Source: Diprion similis | Lineage: Eukaryota > Arthropoda > Insecta > Hymenoptera > Diprionidae | Direction of reading: 5' to 3' | NCBI RefSeq assembly: GCF_021155765.1 | Contig: NC_060111.1 | Location: forward strand, 9,051,981-9,115,980 | DNA length: 64,000 bases | Part shown: piece after piece, positions 12,152 through 24,489 of the stretch | How the letters are laid out: each line of letters starts with the position of its first letter | Numbering within the stretch: the first letter of the stretch is position 1 | The notes under the pieces: model-generated | Database searches by the model: none | Seen by the model: only the letters and a program-made list of their open reading frames with translations | Told to the model about the DNA's origin: nothing | Made by a program: the position numbers and the translations under genes

Positions 12152-12733
12152 CACCTGTGGACATCTCCCTATCTTTTGTTACATGTATCCGAAGTTTTAC
12201 TTATGCATGGAATTGAAAATTTCAATTATTGAAGTAATTACGAAAATGCACCTTATAGACATTGTATCAAACGGAACTCGATACTCAATTGTTTAAACAC
12301 TTGAGTGCACATCCAATACCGGACCCATTTGAAATACACGTACAGTTGATGCGCATTTGCATCACAGTCCACTCAAAGGAATTGGAATCCAGTTTTATAT
12401 TGATCAAAGCTGGTTAAAAGGCTTGATACTATTATTTATGTCCATATCTTTATGCACGTGTAATTGATATGGCTGTACTAAAGTGGCAGAAAACAGTGCA
12501 CCTACCCTATGTTGGGGATTATACTAAGTTTCTTAAAATCCACGAGAAGAACTAATTCGGTTCTGGAGAACTGTAACTGATAAATGAATAAAATAATCAT
12601 TGAAATAAAAGTTGACAAAGAAATATTTGAAAACGAATTTTTTTTTGCTACCGGCATAAGTCATCAAGTTCTATGTATAATTGAATTTTGTACGCATTCT
12701 TTTACATACCTACTTTGTGTTTCGTAGAAAGTG
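12152..12733. promoter_or_regulatory. Presumed promoter interval upstream of MPPE1
   Basis: Contains the MPPE1 5' UTR and, if the minus-strand exon at 12015-12151 is real, a bidirectional promoter. An in-frame TAG at 12725-12727 fixes the MPPE1 start downstream of it. AT-rich; no clear TATA box or initiator could be assigned. Confidence 0.4.
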
Positions 12734-15700
12734 ATGACCTTAAGGCAAAGAAGTCGCCGGTGTGAGATGCTTTTTACCACACACGAAAATGGTAACTTTA
12801 GCTAATATGTGTTTGCACATTCTGTTCGTTTATAAATTTTTGTTCTTTATTGCTTAGCGTGATGTTCAAAAGCTTGTGATAATATGAATAATCAAAAGGA
12901 CTCATATTTCTTGCAGGGTGAAAAATAAAATTGGTCTGGTTGTATTAATTATTGGGCTGACTGTGGCCTATAATGAATTCATCGCTTATGAAATTCAAAG
13001 ACTACACTGGGCCTTCCACAAGTGCACAGATTGTACGAGGATCTTACTTGTTGCCGATCCACAAATTTTGGGAAACGAAAATGAGAATTACCCCGGTGCA
13101 TCGGTGGCAATTTGGGATAGCGATAGGTAAATTTGTAGATAATACCACTGATATGTAGGCTGATAAAGAATGAGGTTGAAGTTTGTAATATCAAGTAAGG
13201 CAAGAAAATAGAAGTTTAAACTCCAATTACTGCAATTATGAATAGTTTAAGAAAGGACAGAAAGGAAACAAGCTGTCAATTTAATTGACCTCGATGGTCC
13301 AGCTCTGGAATTTCATCTATACAAATAGTATTAACTGTTAAAAGCAGTTTACTTCAGGTCATATGGATACGGAGCTTTCAATCAATAATCTGATATGTTG
13401 ATGACAAAATAAATGAATCGTTAAATTTCAAACCATGCTGCAGGTGTTGATTCCAAAATCTATTGAGTTTCAGTTGAAGCAAATCCTATCGATTGAGACA
13501 AATAAGTTTTTTTTTTTTTTTATTTGCTGTATTACAGGTATAGACTTCAATCCAATGTAATAGCAAAATACTAGGAATCAATAATTTTGTAATTTTTTCC
13601 CTGAATTGTTCATATTTTCAGATACTTGGTAAAAACGTTTGCAAGAGCTCTTGCGCATTCACAACCTCATGTGATTGCTTTCTTGGGAGATTTAATGGAC
13701 GAGGGTCATATCGCGTCTGGAGAATATTTTGAAAAATATAAACGGAGGTTTGATTCTATATTTCAAACGCCAGATGATGTAATGGTATGTGTTATACATA
13801 TGCAACTATCTATCTATATCGTGAAACATAATAAGGTCAAAACTAATTGAATACTCGATTGAAAGGAAAATGAATTTTTTCTTTTCATTCACATAGTTGA
13901 TGATGTACAGAATAATGAAAGAATAAATATTGAAAATTAATGCATCATTAGAAAGTAAAACCCTTTTGCCTCAATAAAGACTAATATAAGAATTGCTTTT
14001 CCTGTAGAAAATTTATCTACCTGGAGATAACGATGTCGGTGGCGAAGAAGACACCGTATCTGCACATATTTCTGACAGATTTGAATTTACCTACAGCCAA
14101 CCTGATACTTTGAGGTACAAAAGCCTGAATTTTTTCAAGGTAAGGTGCTATATTAATTTCTTGGATTGCATACATGTATTTTTCATGAATGTTTAGTGCT
14201 CACCAGGATTTTCAGATTAATAATTGGTGCTCCCCCAGTTGGACATGTTTCGCACCTCTCACACCATACAGTGACAAATCTTGGATGCATTGTCTAACGT
14301 TCTTTACACAGTAGCCTTGGGAAAATTGACCTTCAAATTTTATGAGTGGTGAAATTGAACTTGCCATGAAATTTTTAGGGTGCTGACAGTTAGGGAATAG
14401 TTAAGGAGTTTTATCTATCGGGAAAAGTCAGGGAATTATGATGGATCACATGGAAAAACGGACTTTTTTATAAATTTCAAACCTCATCTATGCTTCGTAA
14501 ATTCAGTTAAGCTAACATTCGGAAACTTAAAAAAAAATTTTAATTTCCTATTACTCGTGTGAAATGAAGCAATTCTATGTGTTTCTAAATCCAAATTTAT
14601 ATATTGAAGTAGCACAATTTCTGGAGATTTTCAGTCACCACCCTGATTTTCTCTGTTATTGTTAAGATAGTCATTTAGAGATTGGGCCCTCGTGGTGCTG
14701 CAGGTGCAATTAGATTTAGATTTGGCTGCTGTGTTAACTGCATTGGTAAATTTGTCTACCACAAGTCAGGAGTTGTTATGATACAGTTTATCTTCCTCCA
14801 TGGGGCTCCGTGATTCCGGCTTCTCTTAGACATTTTCGAATTTTTAGTAGACTTTTTTCTTTTTTCTTTCTTTACAAAATCTATATTTCAAAATCTATAT
14901 TTATTCCTGATTCAACTATAATGGCCAGTTCATTGACCTGAAAAGCAGGGCCAAAGTAGCATGAGATTCTCTTTTATATGCTCTTCCCGCATTTATGGGA
15001 GAAAAGTTCTTATTTTCCGCATTTCCGGGAAAAAGTTATTATTTCCTGTCATTTGTAAAAACTAGCACTTTTCTCCTGCCAATGGGGTAACCATTTTTCA
15101 AGTTAATCAAGCGGCCACAATTAAGTCAGGATTAAAATCTTATATATGCAATATGGAAATAAAACTGATTTTTCCTGTGGGTGATCAATATCCTTGTCTT
15201 TGCTTAGGCAGTAAATCCGCCTCTGAGAATAATCTTTGACTTAATTTACTTGTTTATGTATAGTGTACTTTTTTAGGGCTCCAAGGGTCTTGATATTATT
15301 GCAAAAAAGTTTTTTTTACCTGAAAGCGATAAGTTTGATTACGATTGGGCGCATTCCTGGTATCTTTTTTAGTCTGTGTACATTGTCTTGATACAAGTAT
15401 GGGGAATATTTATTTCAGTTTTTTCCCGTAGATTTTTATTCAATTCATTGTCATCTGAATTGTTAGATGGCAAGATATCGCCGAATATGTCGTATAGTAG
15501 GACGTTGCTCTCTAAGTTTTGGTATAGATTACTGACGTCATTCTGACCTTTCTATTTCCTCTATTTGAGCTTTCGTTTCAACATCGGATTCTTTTAGTTT
15601 CCGCACGTCAGCCATCACTTCAGTAATACATGTCATTCAGGATACCTGACGTGCTGAATTAAATCACAGAGCTAACAGTCGCACCGTATAAATATCATTG

Positions 15701-18140
15701 CACTTTTTACTTTGGTTTTGGTATTTTTAAGCTCTTCGAATGTTCAACTTGTCAGTTGTAATAACTAAACCTGTCTGGTTATTAGTTTATGAGCTTACAG
15801 CAAGAGCACAAAGCAACAGAAATACGTTCGTCGCCAGCGAGTGTTAACATGTGAATCCAAAATCTTCTCTGTGATAAAGTTGTTTATTATTTGACGAGTG
15901 TTTGAAATCTGGTCTCTTGAGAGTTTGATTATTCCTATTACCAACAGATGCTAGCAGCTACAGTCTACGATTATTGCTTCCCCTCCTTCCTGGCATATTT
16001 TGTCAGTGCCTATTGGACGTTATCAGTTCTCACTCTTCCATTTAGATTAACTTCAGCACCTTAGAACGGCCTTGAGTCTTCTTCCCATAGATCTCATCAT
16101 TACCGATCTACAGTTTGAGACTAAGCCATCTTCGACGTCACTTTTGCTTATCCTCTGCCCTTTGCTTATTGAGCATTTATGAGATTCTGCGAGCCTACTT
16201 CGACTCCTGCATTTATGTGTTGATCTTTTCAATGCTACACGACGTGTGTTGCTTTTCTAATTTCTCTCGGTCTCACATACATTTACATACTGTTTTTATT
16301 CCGTCCCATTGTTTATCTAAGTTTAGCCTTGTTTTATACACTTTCTTTCCTCTGTAGAAAACTTTTTATTTAATTCACAATTTAATGTGATCCTGTATGG
16401 GAAAAATAGGCTACGCCCTAGTTGATAATTTTTCATTTTCATTTATATACACTAATTATTAAATAACACCGTGATTTTATCTGTGTTTCGTAAAGTGAAT
16501 TTCGAAACAGTTTCACGATCATCAGATAATCCCGTTTTGAGATCTTCAACTGCAGCCTTAACAAGATTTCTCCATGGGAAATGGGTTAATTTCTTCCATA
16601 GCGATGTTGCATTTGCGATGTTTTAAAAATATTGTAATAAAAAGAAATTGATTTTTTATAAATTATTTATTTATTTTATTAATTATTAAATATTTTCTGA
16701 CCATAATTTCATAAGATCCGCCAAAATATTTGTTAGCATCGTAAAAATTCTCGTTGAACGCATAGCTAAATCGCTGTCAAAATATTATCTAAAAATATTT
16801 TTTAAGACATTAAAATATGATATTCAAACATATCGGAAATATTTTCTGAAATATTTTGCATTGTTATTGCGTAATATAGTTTAAAATAAGTTCAAAATAT
16901 TCGAATGTTATTTTCTTTGAAATTTACTACGAAACATTTCATAAAATATTTTTTTAAGTATTCCATGATGCGTCGCAAGAGAACATTGAAATTCTAAGAT
17001 TGACTTTCTCTAAACTCTAAGAATAGAAGGAATTTAAAAAAAAAAGAAAAATTGAAGATCACAGGAAACTGTCCGAATTCTGGGATCCACTTATCTTAAT
17101 AATAACGACTATTACTCTGTGTCAGGTAAACAGACTGACCCATTCTGTTCCTGGAGCACCCAGCGAGGCATTTTTGAATGATTATGCAGAAAGGAATACT
17201 ACAAATGTGGTGCTGAGCCACATGCCGTTGCTTTTCTCTCCCGGCAGTTTTGTTCAAAGTGTAAGTAAAATGTGTGAAACAATCATAATGCTTATGCGTC
17301 TTCTTCGTGAAAACTGGTGATTATTGGCGGTAGCAGCAGGTGAACTTTTCCTCTGGACAGCCAAACAAAGCCTTATATTATTTTAAAACTTATTGAGGTG
17401 GTAGAGCCACGTAAAGGTAACTCTTGTTGCTTTATAACTACTGTAGATCTATCGGCAAAAGTATTCTAATCTTGCTTGTTATACTTGCATTAATTATATC
17501 TTGTGAAACATTCCTGCTTTTGTTGATGTAGGTAGTCAAAGAGCTGTCACCACAGTTGATTTTTTCTGCTCACGACCACAAGGCGATGCATACCAGTTTA
17601 AATATCGCGACGGATCAGCTGAGTGATATTTGGATCTTACCTCCACATGAAAATCGATTGTTTCATCTACGACTTGATATGGGAGATATTCACGAGGTTG
17701 AAATACCAACTTGTTCGTACAGAATGGGAACACCTAATATTGGTTACGGACTAGCTTCTGTTGGTGCGTATTTGTTGCAAGATTGCAGGTAATAGCTATT
17801 GGGGGTTGGACTGTTTGGTCATTTAGGCTCACCGAGAAACATTTGGGTGTTCAAGAATTGTTTCCCTCAATTCCCTCGCCTAGGAAACAATCCAACCTCC
17901 TTAATGATTTTTCAATGTATTATCTAACTTGCGTGTGGTTTTCTCTGTATTTCAGATACGCATGAGAAGGTGGTCGAATTTACAATACTTTGGCAGCCAA
18001 ATCGGTTTGTTCAGATTATAGTTTACAACTTAATCATATTGATATTGATTATTTTTTCGCTCTATTTTGCTACTGTTTGGGTTTACCGAGTTCTATCCGG
18101 CCACGTAACTTACACAAAAGTGCCAAATATGCGGACATGA
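12734..18140 (+). CDS. MPPE1: MPPE1/PGAP5-like (Cdc1-type) membrane metallophosphoesterase (7 exons)
   Basis: Predicted Mn-dependent phosphodiesterase of the early secretory pathway; in the family it trims an ethanolamine-phosphate from GPI anchors before ER export. Exons: 12734-12759, 12917-13126, 13622-13784, 14008-14139, 17126-17260, 17532-17763, 17956-18140; all GT-AG, phases join, 1083 nt (360 codons plus TGA). The short first exon (MTLRQRSR plus 2 nt) was chosen because CCG|GTGTGAG splices in frame to GG|GTG AAA AAT, giving a basic N-terminus before a membrane anchor (about 13-31), and an in-frame stop lies just upstream. Metal-site motifs in order: VADPQ (54-58; DPQ where human has DTH), GDLMDEG (101-107), GDND (139-142), SHMP (208-211), SAHDH (234-238). 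Second membrane segment about 318-343, then a short tail. Intron 4 is about 3 kb. Very secure as family. Confidence 0.94.
14385..14530. repeat. Dispersed repeat, copy in MPPE1 intron 4
   Basis: Contains GGGAAAAGTCAGGGAATTA, then CACATGGAAAAACG, CTTTTTTTATAAAT and GCTTCGTAAATT. The same ordered blocks recur at about 35455-35600, so this is an interspersed repeat about 140 bp long. No terminal structure was found. Confidence 0.55.
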
Positions 18141-18802
18141 AATTGTAATGTTTCTGGCATATAGTTGGGCTTCTCATTCGGTATAACAAACTGTTTGAGT
18201 AGCTATAAGCGCCAGGAAGAAATATTAGTTTGAAATGTGAATAGAATCCAAAGGCATACAGCAATTTCTAGTGTTCTTTTGTACATTCATTCTAATTGTG
18301 ACTCTTTTTTACTTTTGAACGTTGAGATCATTTCAAAGAAATCCACTTTATGTATGTTTTAATAGTTGCTGGCTGTATCTAGACTCAGATTTGATTTTAA
18401 GCCCTTGTATATAATATATCGGTATTGCAAATCATGTTACGGGGAATGGTGAAAGCGATTGCATGCTAAATATTATCTACCAATTCCCTGGAATTTCCTC
18501 TGAAAAATAATTGGTAGCATCTGCCTGTGAACTTGAAAAGTTGCTCTGGTTGTATACCCAGTATACCCTGGTCTTAGAAGAATTTTCGTCTGGCTCTTTA
18601 AAATGTGTCAAATTTTGTTTGCATCCATGGTGATTGAATAAGTTACTTTCTGGCATAAAGTGGTCTGTCTGAATGAATATTATCGTTCTTCTCCTATTTA
18701 AGCCGAAAGAGAATACATATTTTCGTTAATGAACTAATTAGTAAGAACAATTATATTTGTTATCAGACCTGAGATAGCTTTGGTAGAGATGAAAGTTTAC
18801 TG

Positions 18803-18808
18803 AATAAA
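18803..18808 (+). terminator. Candidate polyadenylation signal of MPPE1
   Basis: First clear AATAAA downstream of the TGA stop (18138-18140), giving a 3' UTR of about 680 nt. No GU-rich element was confirmed. Confidence 0.4.
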
Positions 18809-19170
18809 ATGAGTTAAATAATAATTCTTATAACAGATCACAGAGATTGCTAGCCACATTTTAATTTTATTCACATTTGAAAACTGAGTTTACCCTTTTT
18901 TATTCTTTTTTTTTTTTTTTACCTCTTATGTAATTTTTTATTGTACAACACTTATTATCATTATTATATTATATTGTATATTTTATTAGTTTATAATTTT
19001 TATAACTGATACCGACATCAGTATTGAAGCATTTGAATAACTTAATAGAGAAATTAACAAGAAAGGGAATAATTATGCAATTAGAATTTAAATATACTCC
19101 AAGATTGTGGTTGATGTAAAATATGAGGGAAGTCTAATTCATACAAGTAGGTTTCAAAATATATATATAA

Positions 19171-19530
19171 TAGGATGTGTCAAAAAAAATAATTTGAGGT
19201 CCTTTGTCGATGTTTGACCTCAAATAACTTTTGAAAGAATAGATTTATCGTAAAATGATACAAGACTTTTTTGTAGATCGTTCAATTTCTTACAAAAACA
19301 TGTTTTTGTATTTTCTGTACGACGCGTCGTTATCTAGTTATAAAAATCGCAAGGAACAAGAACCATTTTTGCCATGTTATTCTTATGGAAAATCGAAAAG
19401 CGCGATGCGCCACCCCTTAATATTGATATTTAAATTACAAATTTTGACTGGAGTCTTCATATATCTAAATGAAACTTTCAAGCCTGTTTCCAAGAAGAAA
19501 TAAAAAATCATTTTTTTTTGACACACCCTA
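19171..19530. mobile_element. TA-flanked miniature element (mariner-like ends)
   Basis: A 360-bp unit with inverted ends TA-GGATGTGTCAAAAAAAAT and TTTTTTTTTGACACACCC-TA. The flanking TA dinucleotides fit a Tc1/mariner-type target duplication. An internal 82-codon frame (19255-19503) has no transposase motif. Part of its interior (about 19376-19500) is homologous to 42310-42460, so the family is dispersed in this window. Confidence 0.65.
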
Positions 19531-20159
19531 ATATATAACCTTCGATTTGATAATAGCTGTCCTCTGTACATCGCTCGAACATTTTCTCGTTAACAAAATT
19601 GCACAAATCAGTTAAAATTTTGGAAAAGACTTAAGATTTTGCAAATTATTGATATCAGGTAAATTATTAGAAAAAAGGTTCCCAATCCATCCATGGATAA
19701 CTTAAACACACGGTGATTTTTTATTTACTGACATTTTGGCTTTATCGCTCGTTTTAACTTTGTTTCATCAAATGTATCATTATAAATCTGTTACCAGATA
19801 GTAACCGAGCCAAAAGTTGTACAAATGACGGTAAAAATAGATATAGCAACGTCAGAGAATTCATTGTCTTACAAACGATTTTTGAAGCCATCATGTGTGT
19901 TAATTTCAGACAAGTCGTTTTTATGGCCATGAATCTTGAGATATTGTTATGTTTTTTTTTTTTTTTTTGTCGAATTCTTCAGAAATTTTTTCTCTACTGT
20001 TGCCTTTTTTTGTTGATTGGCACAATAGTTTGTTATATAATATAAGAATAGTTATATTGTGGAAAAGTAAGTGTCATCAATTTGTAATGGTGCGATTCAA
20101 GATTTGCTCTTGCATCATGAATAGATTACTGGGGATTGACCTAAGCCCTTGCAATAGAA

Positions 20160-20524
20160 CCTCGATTATCCGAACGATGACTTACTTTATCCGAACGCTT
20201 AATTAGCCAAACGTTGGCGTGAAAGATACATTGTTGCTCATTGTGATATTGCGAGACCTGCGCGTATTCACCAGTGCATTTCCAGTGCAAGCTAATCAAA
20301 AGTTGATTTTATAAAATGATATGAAATAAGCATACGACGTTTTTCAGATGTTTAAAATATATATTTGAACGTTAATATAAATGCAGAAATTTAATATATA
20401 TCTATAGTTTTTATATAAAAAAATGTTGCTTACGACCTTGTCTCAGAAAAAAACTACGTTTCGATTAGCCGCACGCTTGATTATCTGACCTAGTCTCGAT
20501 TCTAATTGGTTCGGATAATCGAGG
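20160..20524. mobile_element. Pogo/Tigger-like miniature element
   Basis: Ends are CCTCGATTATCCGAA at 20160 and its inverse TTCGGATAATCGAGG at 20524, with further ATCCGAACG and GATTATCTGACC copies just inside. CCTCGATTATCCG is the signature end of pogo/Tigger-type elements. The 365-bp interior has no transposase frame, so this is a non-autonomous derivative. Confidence 0.65.
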
Positions 20525-20829
20525 TGAACCAAATATTTTTTCAAGTTGACATAACAAGAGTATATATTTTTGGATTCTTTACTTCATTTTCTTTTCATGG
20601 TCACAAAAAAGAGGATAAAATACTGAAACGAATAATTTGTAATAATTTTATTCAAAGCCATTTTCATAAGAGACTCGTAAACTTCCTAAATAAGCTACAT
20701 TCTTTACAAGCGTTACCAAATCTTACCACGTGCCACTCAATCGATGTTGCAGCGGTCACCAGTCTTAATTTATTTGTACTTAATTGGGTCTTCCCAACCA
20801 CTGAATGTGGTGGGTGTAAACCAGATTTT

Positions 20830-20985
20830 AAGATTACACAATTTCAAGAATTCCATGTAATTAAAAACCGTTTAATAGGATTTCATAGTGTTTTGTAGTA
20901 TTTCAAATGATTTCAAAATGCTTCACAGGATTCCAATATATTTCACGAAATTTCAACGAATTTTAGTGGATTTCATGAGTAGCTG
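20830..20985. repeat. Degenerate tandem repeat of GGATTTCA-like units
   Basis: Loose array of GGATTTCATAG, TATTTCAAATG, ATTTCAAAATG, GGATTCCA, ATTTCACG and GGATTTCATG units about 11-22 bp apart. A similar array occurs at 30060-30290. Confidence 0.5.
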
Positions 20986-21726
20986 CATGCGAAATTTCAA
21001 GGTAAATCAATCTCTCGAGTCTACTTGGAATACAAAATTGAATTTCACATTTTAATTTATTCATGAACCACCATAAAACCCGAAGAGCTAAGGGTCCTTG
21101 TGACCTGTAATAAACATTCTCATTTTTTCTGCAATTTTTCGCACGTGCTCTGCATTGTCCTAAAACATTAGTTTTTATATATTGAAGTAATTTAAATGGC
21201 TTAACAAACGAAATCAAAACCACGTATTAACCCATCCGCTTTCTTGTATACTAGAGCGTACGATCTTGATTTTAGTTCTTTACTATATATTCTCGAGATA
21301 TACATATTAAATAATTATCAAGTATGTGAAATAGGGGAAAAATTTTCTGATAAATCGATTGCGGCTATTTGTTTCATAGAATTATTTTCACATTGCAAGA
21401 AGAAAGCAAACTTTGAAGAAAAAAAAAACTTAATTTATGAAACATGTCCAAGACATCTCAAAAAGTTGTTCAAAAAGTGTTTCTTTACTCAAATAAACGC
21501 ATATTGATTTAAGATTCTCATTTTAAGGCGAACGAGTTAATTATCAAGCAAAATAACAGACAAGTAAAGAATACAATTAACACCAATAATAAACATAAAA
21601 TAATTTTATATTATTATTTTGTATATTAATGAACTAAATTTTTGAATAAACAACGGTTCTTGGGCTATTTCAAGGCAAATTGTGACAGTTGACTGGTCGG
21701 GGAAGCACGGCCAGTGAACTACTTTC

Positions 21727-21877
21727 TTAAGAGCATGTCGTGGTCTTATCTTCCGCTACGAAAGAGCGATGCACCGTAGAAATTTGAACTATTCCGTTCA
21801 TTTTTTTTTATTTAATATAGGAATCAAAAGAGTGAGTTTGCTCGGCTGGTAAAGGTAGGAGTGCTACATGCTCTTAA
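21727..21877. mobile_element. TTAA-flanked miniature element, family B (short copy)
   Basis: TTAAGAGCATGT at the left end is the inverse of ACATGCTCTTAA at the right end, so both ends carry TTAA. The right arm (CCTACCTTTACC, CTATATTAAATAAA, AAATTTCTACGGTGC when reverse-complemented) is clearly homologous to the left arm of the element at 31210-31416, but this copy is shorter. TTAA ends point to piggyBac-type mobilisation. Confidence 0.65.
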
Positions 21878-23115
21878 CACTTGCGAAGGGTAACTTTTTT
21901 TATACACATGCGGTGCGGGGCCCTAGCGACCTGTGAAATAGCCCTGAATATGCAAACAGAAATATTCAAGTAAGTCACTAGCCCTCCTTGTCATTTTTTT
22001 TGTCAATAGGGTGAAAGCCTCCTATTCCTATTCCTAATCAACGTCCAACGTGCAGATACACTGTGGTATGCGATGCACTATCCTACCTGTAACTGATTTT
22101 TGTCAACTCAACGGGTTCTAAGACTGCGACGTGAGCACCGATAAATATACCAACATGGGAATGCAAAGCTCTCCGCGATATTGTCTGTATTGCCTTTTTC
22201 CTCCTAGTTACAGCTGCTGCGGTTGAACTCAACGGGCTGCATAGTTCTGTGGCGCTAGAAACAAAAGCGAGACAAAAACTAATCTCTTCTTCTAATATAT
22301 ACCAATAAAATCCGAAGCTATATTCCTGATTTTTATAATCTTTAGTTTTTGATTGTTCGTGATTATGCTCCGGAACTTTTTAATTTTCCTGTTGTTGCCT
22401 ACATTTGACGGAACTGTCAGGAGTTTCATTTGTATGTTATATCCCAGTGACCTGTTCTGTATGCATTTGTACATCGATCATTAGTACGGGAAAATGGTGA
22501 TTTTGCTGAGAATTTTGGGTAGAACGCTAGTTTTTTTTCTCATTCCGTGGGAGGGTCGGCCATGAGTGTGAAACTCAATTTTCGGGACGTCAAGGGTGGT
22601 AGAACGGCCGCTATCTTGAAATTAAGGGTTCCGATTATTTTTTTGATTCATCTCAGTAACCGTGAAGCTAGCAAAAATTTTGTTCAGAGCTTTTTTGTAG
22701 GTGATACAATTATCAATAACTTTTTCTTAAAATTTTTTACGCTAATGTCAATAATAAAAAAGTTGTAAGCAAAAAAAGATGAAAATTTTAGGGACAAAAT
22801 ATTTTGAGGTAAGATTATTAATTAATTTGAAAATTGACAATAAGCATGCTTCTTACTTTTTTTTATAGAACTAACGTTCCTACCTCGGTTTTCTTTAATT
22901 TTTCTAATGTATTTACTTTTTTACGTATTCAGATACGGTTTTTTACACTTTTTAGTTACTTTAGTAATGAAGGAACATGAAAATACAGTCTAATTAGCAT
23001 AATTGTTTATAATATAAGATTTATAAATAAAGAAGCTAAAAAAAATTACGATTTTTTGGGAAAAATCCTTTTTGAAGAATCTATCCAAGGAAATAACTTG
23101 AAATTTGGTGAAAGC

Positions 23116-23303
23116 GGGTTTTTGGGGTCGCTGATAACGAATCCCAATTCATGCTTTTAAAGTACATAGTTGCAAATTCAATTTGGCGGCGAAAAATTTC
23201 GGAAATTGTGGAATTTTGCGGGAAATTACAGATATCTTGAATCCACTATCTTCAATTCCGCAAATTTGATAGCGGATTCGTAATCAGTGATCCCAAAAAC
23301 CCC
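23116..23303. repeat. Inverted repeat with GGGTTTTTGGGGTCGCTGAT arms
   Basis: Left arm reads GGGTTTTTGGGGTCGCTGAT-AACGAATCC and the right arm is its inverse, GGATTCGTAATCAGTGATCCCAAAAACCCC. Related single arms appear near 33215 (GATTCGTGATCAGCGACTTC) and 48520, suggesting a dispersed family. Confidence 0.65.
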
Positions 23304-23635
23304 CGTGTCAGAATTTTTACGATCATGCGATTATTTAAAAAATACATGCTTTATAGGATTAACGCAAGATATTGAAAAAAATAGTTGACATTTTTTTTTC
23401 AGTATGTACTACCACTTCAAAAAAATGAATAAATTCCTGCGGGTAAAGGGGTGTAGAAGATACTTTTTGACAAAGTTTGGCGGTGGCCACTTTTAAGTAA
23501 CGCGGTAAAAAAATGAATTATTTTTATTTGATGTCAAATCGATCTCCCAAGTACAAATCAAAAAAGCTGCGGGGGCAGATTTCCCATACAAGCACGGATA
23601 TACCCTTTTATTTACTTACAGGGAAATTCGATTCT

Positions 23636-23822
23636 AATTTCAATTTTAATTTGTAATTAGAAGAAAAATCGCTATTAATTACATTCGTAATTTGTAATTG
23701 AAATTTTTCTAATTACGAGTAGAAAATATAATTAATATTTTTGATTCTTCCAATTACAAATCAAAATCGTCATTAGTAATTTTCTTTTTTTCAGTTAAAA
23801 ATAACATTTGTAATTAGTATCA
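23636..23822. repeat. TAATTTGTAATTAG-rich palindromic low-complexity stretch
   Basis: TAATTTGTAATTAG and near copies occur at least five times on both strands, so the segment can fold back on itself. It lies immediately left of the promoter-like block at 23850. Confidence 0.55.
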
Positions 23823-23849
23823 AAGGGCTCTGTCTCTGCGCGCCTCGCG

Positions 23850-24416
23850 TCGTTGTGTGTTCTCATTTGTTTCTTGTTCAAGGAGTAAAAGACGTACATA
23901 CATATTTTCACCAGTTAAGCAACAATAACTTGATCGCAAAGTTTCGAGTCTCACCGTCGACGAAAACAATACCTGAAGCGTTTGCTGAAGATAACACTAT
24001 ATCATCGGAAACTGCACAAGTACATACCGACCGAGACGAACAAGTCGCGTTGCTCGCTCGCTAACCGCTTACCGACTGAACGGTAAACGGTGACCGACAG
24101 AGTCAACGCACCGTCAAAACGTCTTTGTGGCTTGGCTTATCGTTTCTCCGGGATGCCGCCTGGCAACGGAGTTCGGCGCAGAGCCGTTGGCGTCGTAAAA
24201 GGTAGTCGCAGCTGATCTGCCGGGCAGTAAGGTGTTCGGGTACATCTATCCGTCAGTTCTACGTTTCGCGCGAGCTAGTAAAGCGTGTGAGAAATTGTGT
24301 CTGGTGTTATTTTTGACAGTGACCGTGCAGGGTGCAGAGATTGGGAATATTTGGCGGAGATTCTGTTTCCCGAGTGAATCGCAGCAGCGCAGATACTGAT
24401 TCCGCACCGGCATTGG
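23850..24416 (+). promoter_or_regulatory. Promoter-like CpG-rich block with orphan non-coding first exon
   Basis: CpG dinucleotides become dense from about 23840 to 24420, against an AT-rich background on both sides. An initiator-like TCAGTT lies at 24253-24258, with AGCGTG beginning about 27 nt downstream as a weak downstream-element match. The stretch ends in a strong donor, CATTGG|GTGAGT (exon end 24416). No ATG frame of note lies in the proposed exon, so it would be 5' UTR. No coding exon was found downstream in the window; its gene may begin beyond the right edge, making 24417-64000 a long first intron. A 29-T run follows at 24458-24486. Confidence 0.45.
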
Positions 24417-24455
24417 GTGAGTTTTCTAGGTTATGACGGAGCAAAAAACTGTTTT

Positions 24456-24489
<34 letters not shown>

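Larger units (their letters stand above)
18830..23835. other. Intergenic region with small elements, no gene supported
   Basis: Apart from the elements listed separately, the stretch is AT-rich with T-runs (18909-18921, 19950-19966). Open frames of 130 codons (20506-20898) and 87 codons (21244-21507) show no recognisable domain or splice context and were left out. Confidence 0.5.

Noticed and set aside
12918..13130. GTG-initiated frame as the start of MPPE1
   Set aside because: Eukaryotic GTG starts are rare, a CAG acceptor immediately precedes it, and an ATG exon at 12734-12759 splices to it in frame.
20506..20898. 130-codon plus-strand frame
   Set aside because: Starts inside the right end of a pogo-like element and ends in a degenerate repeat; no recognisable domain.
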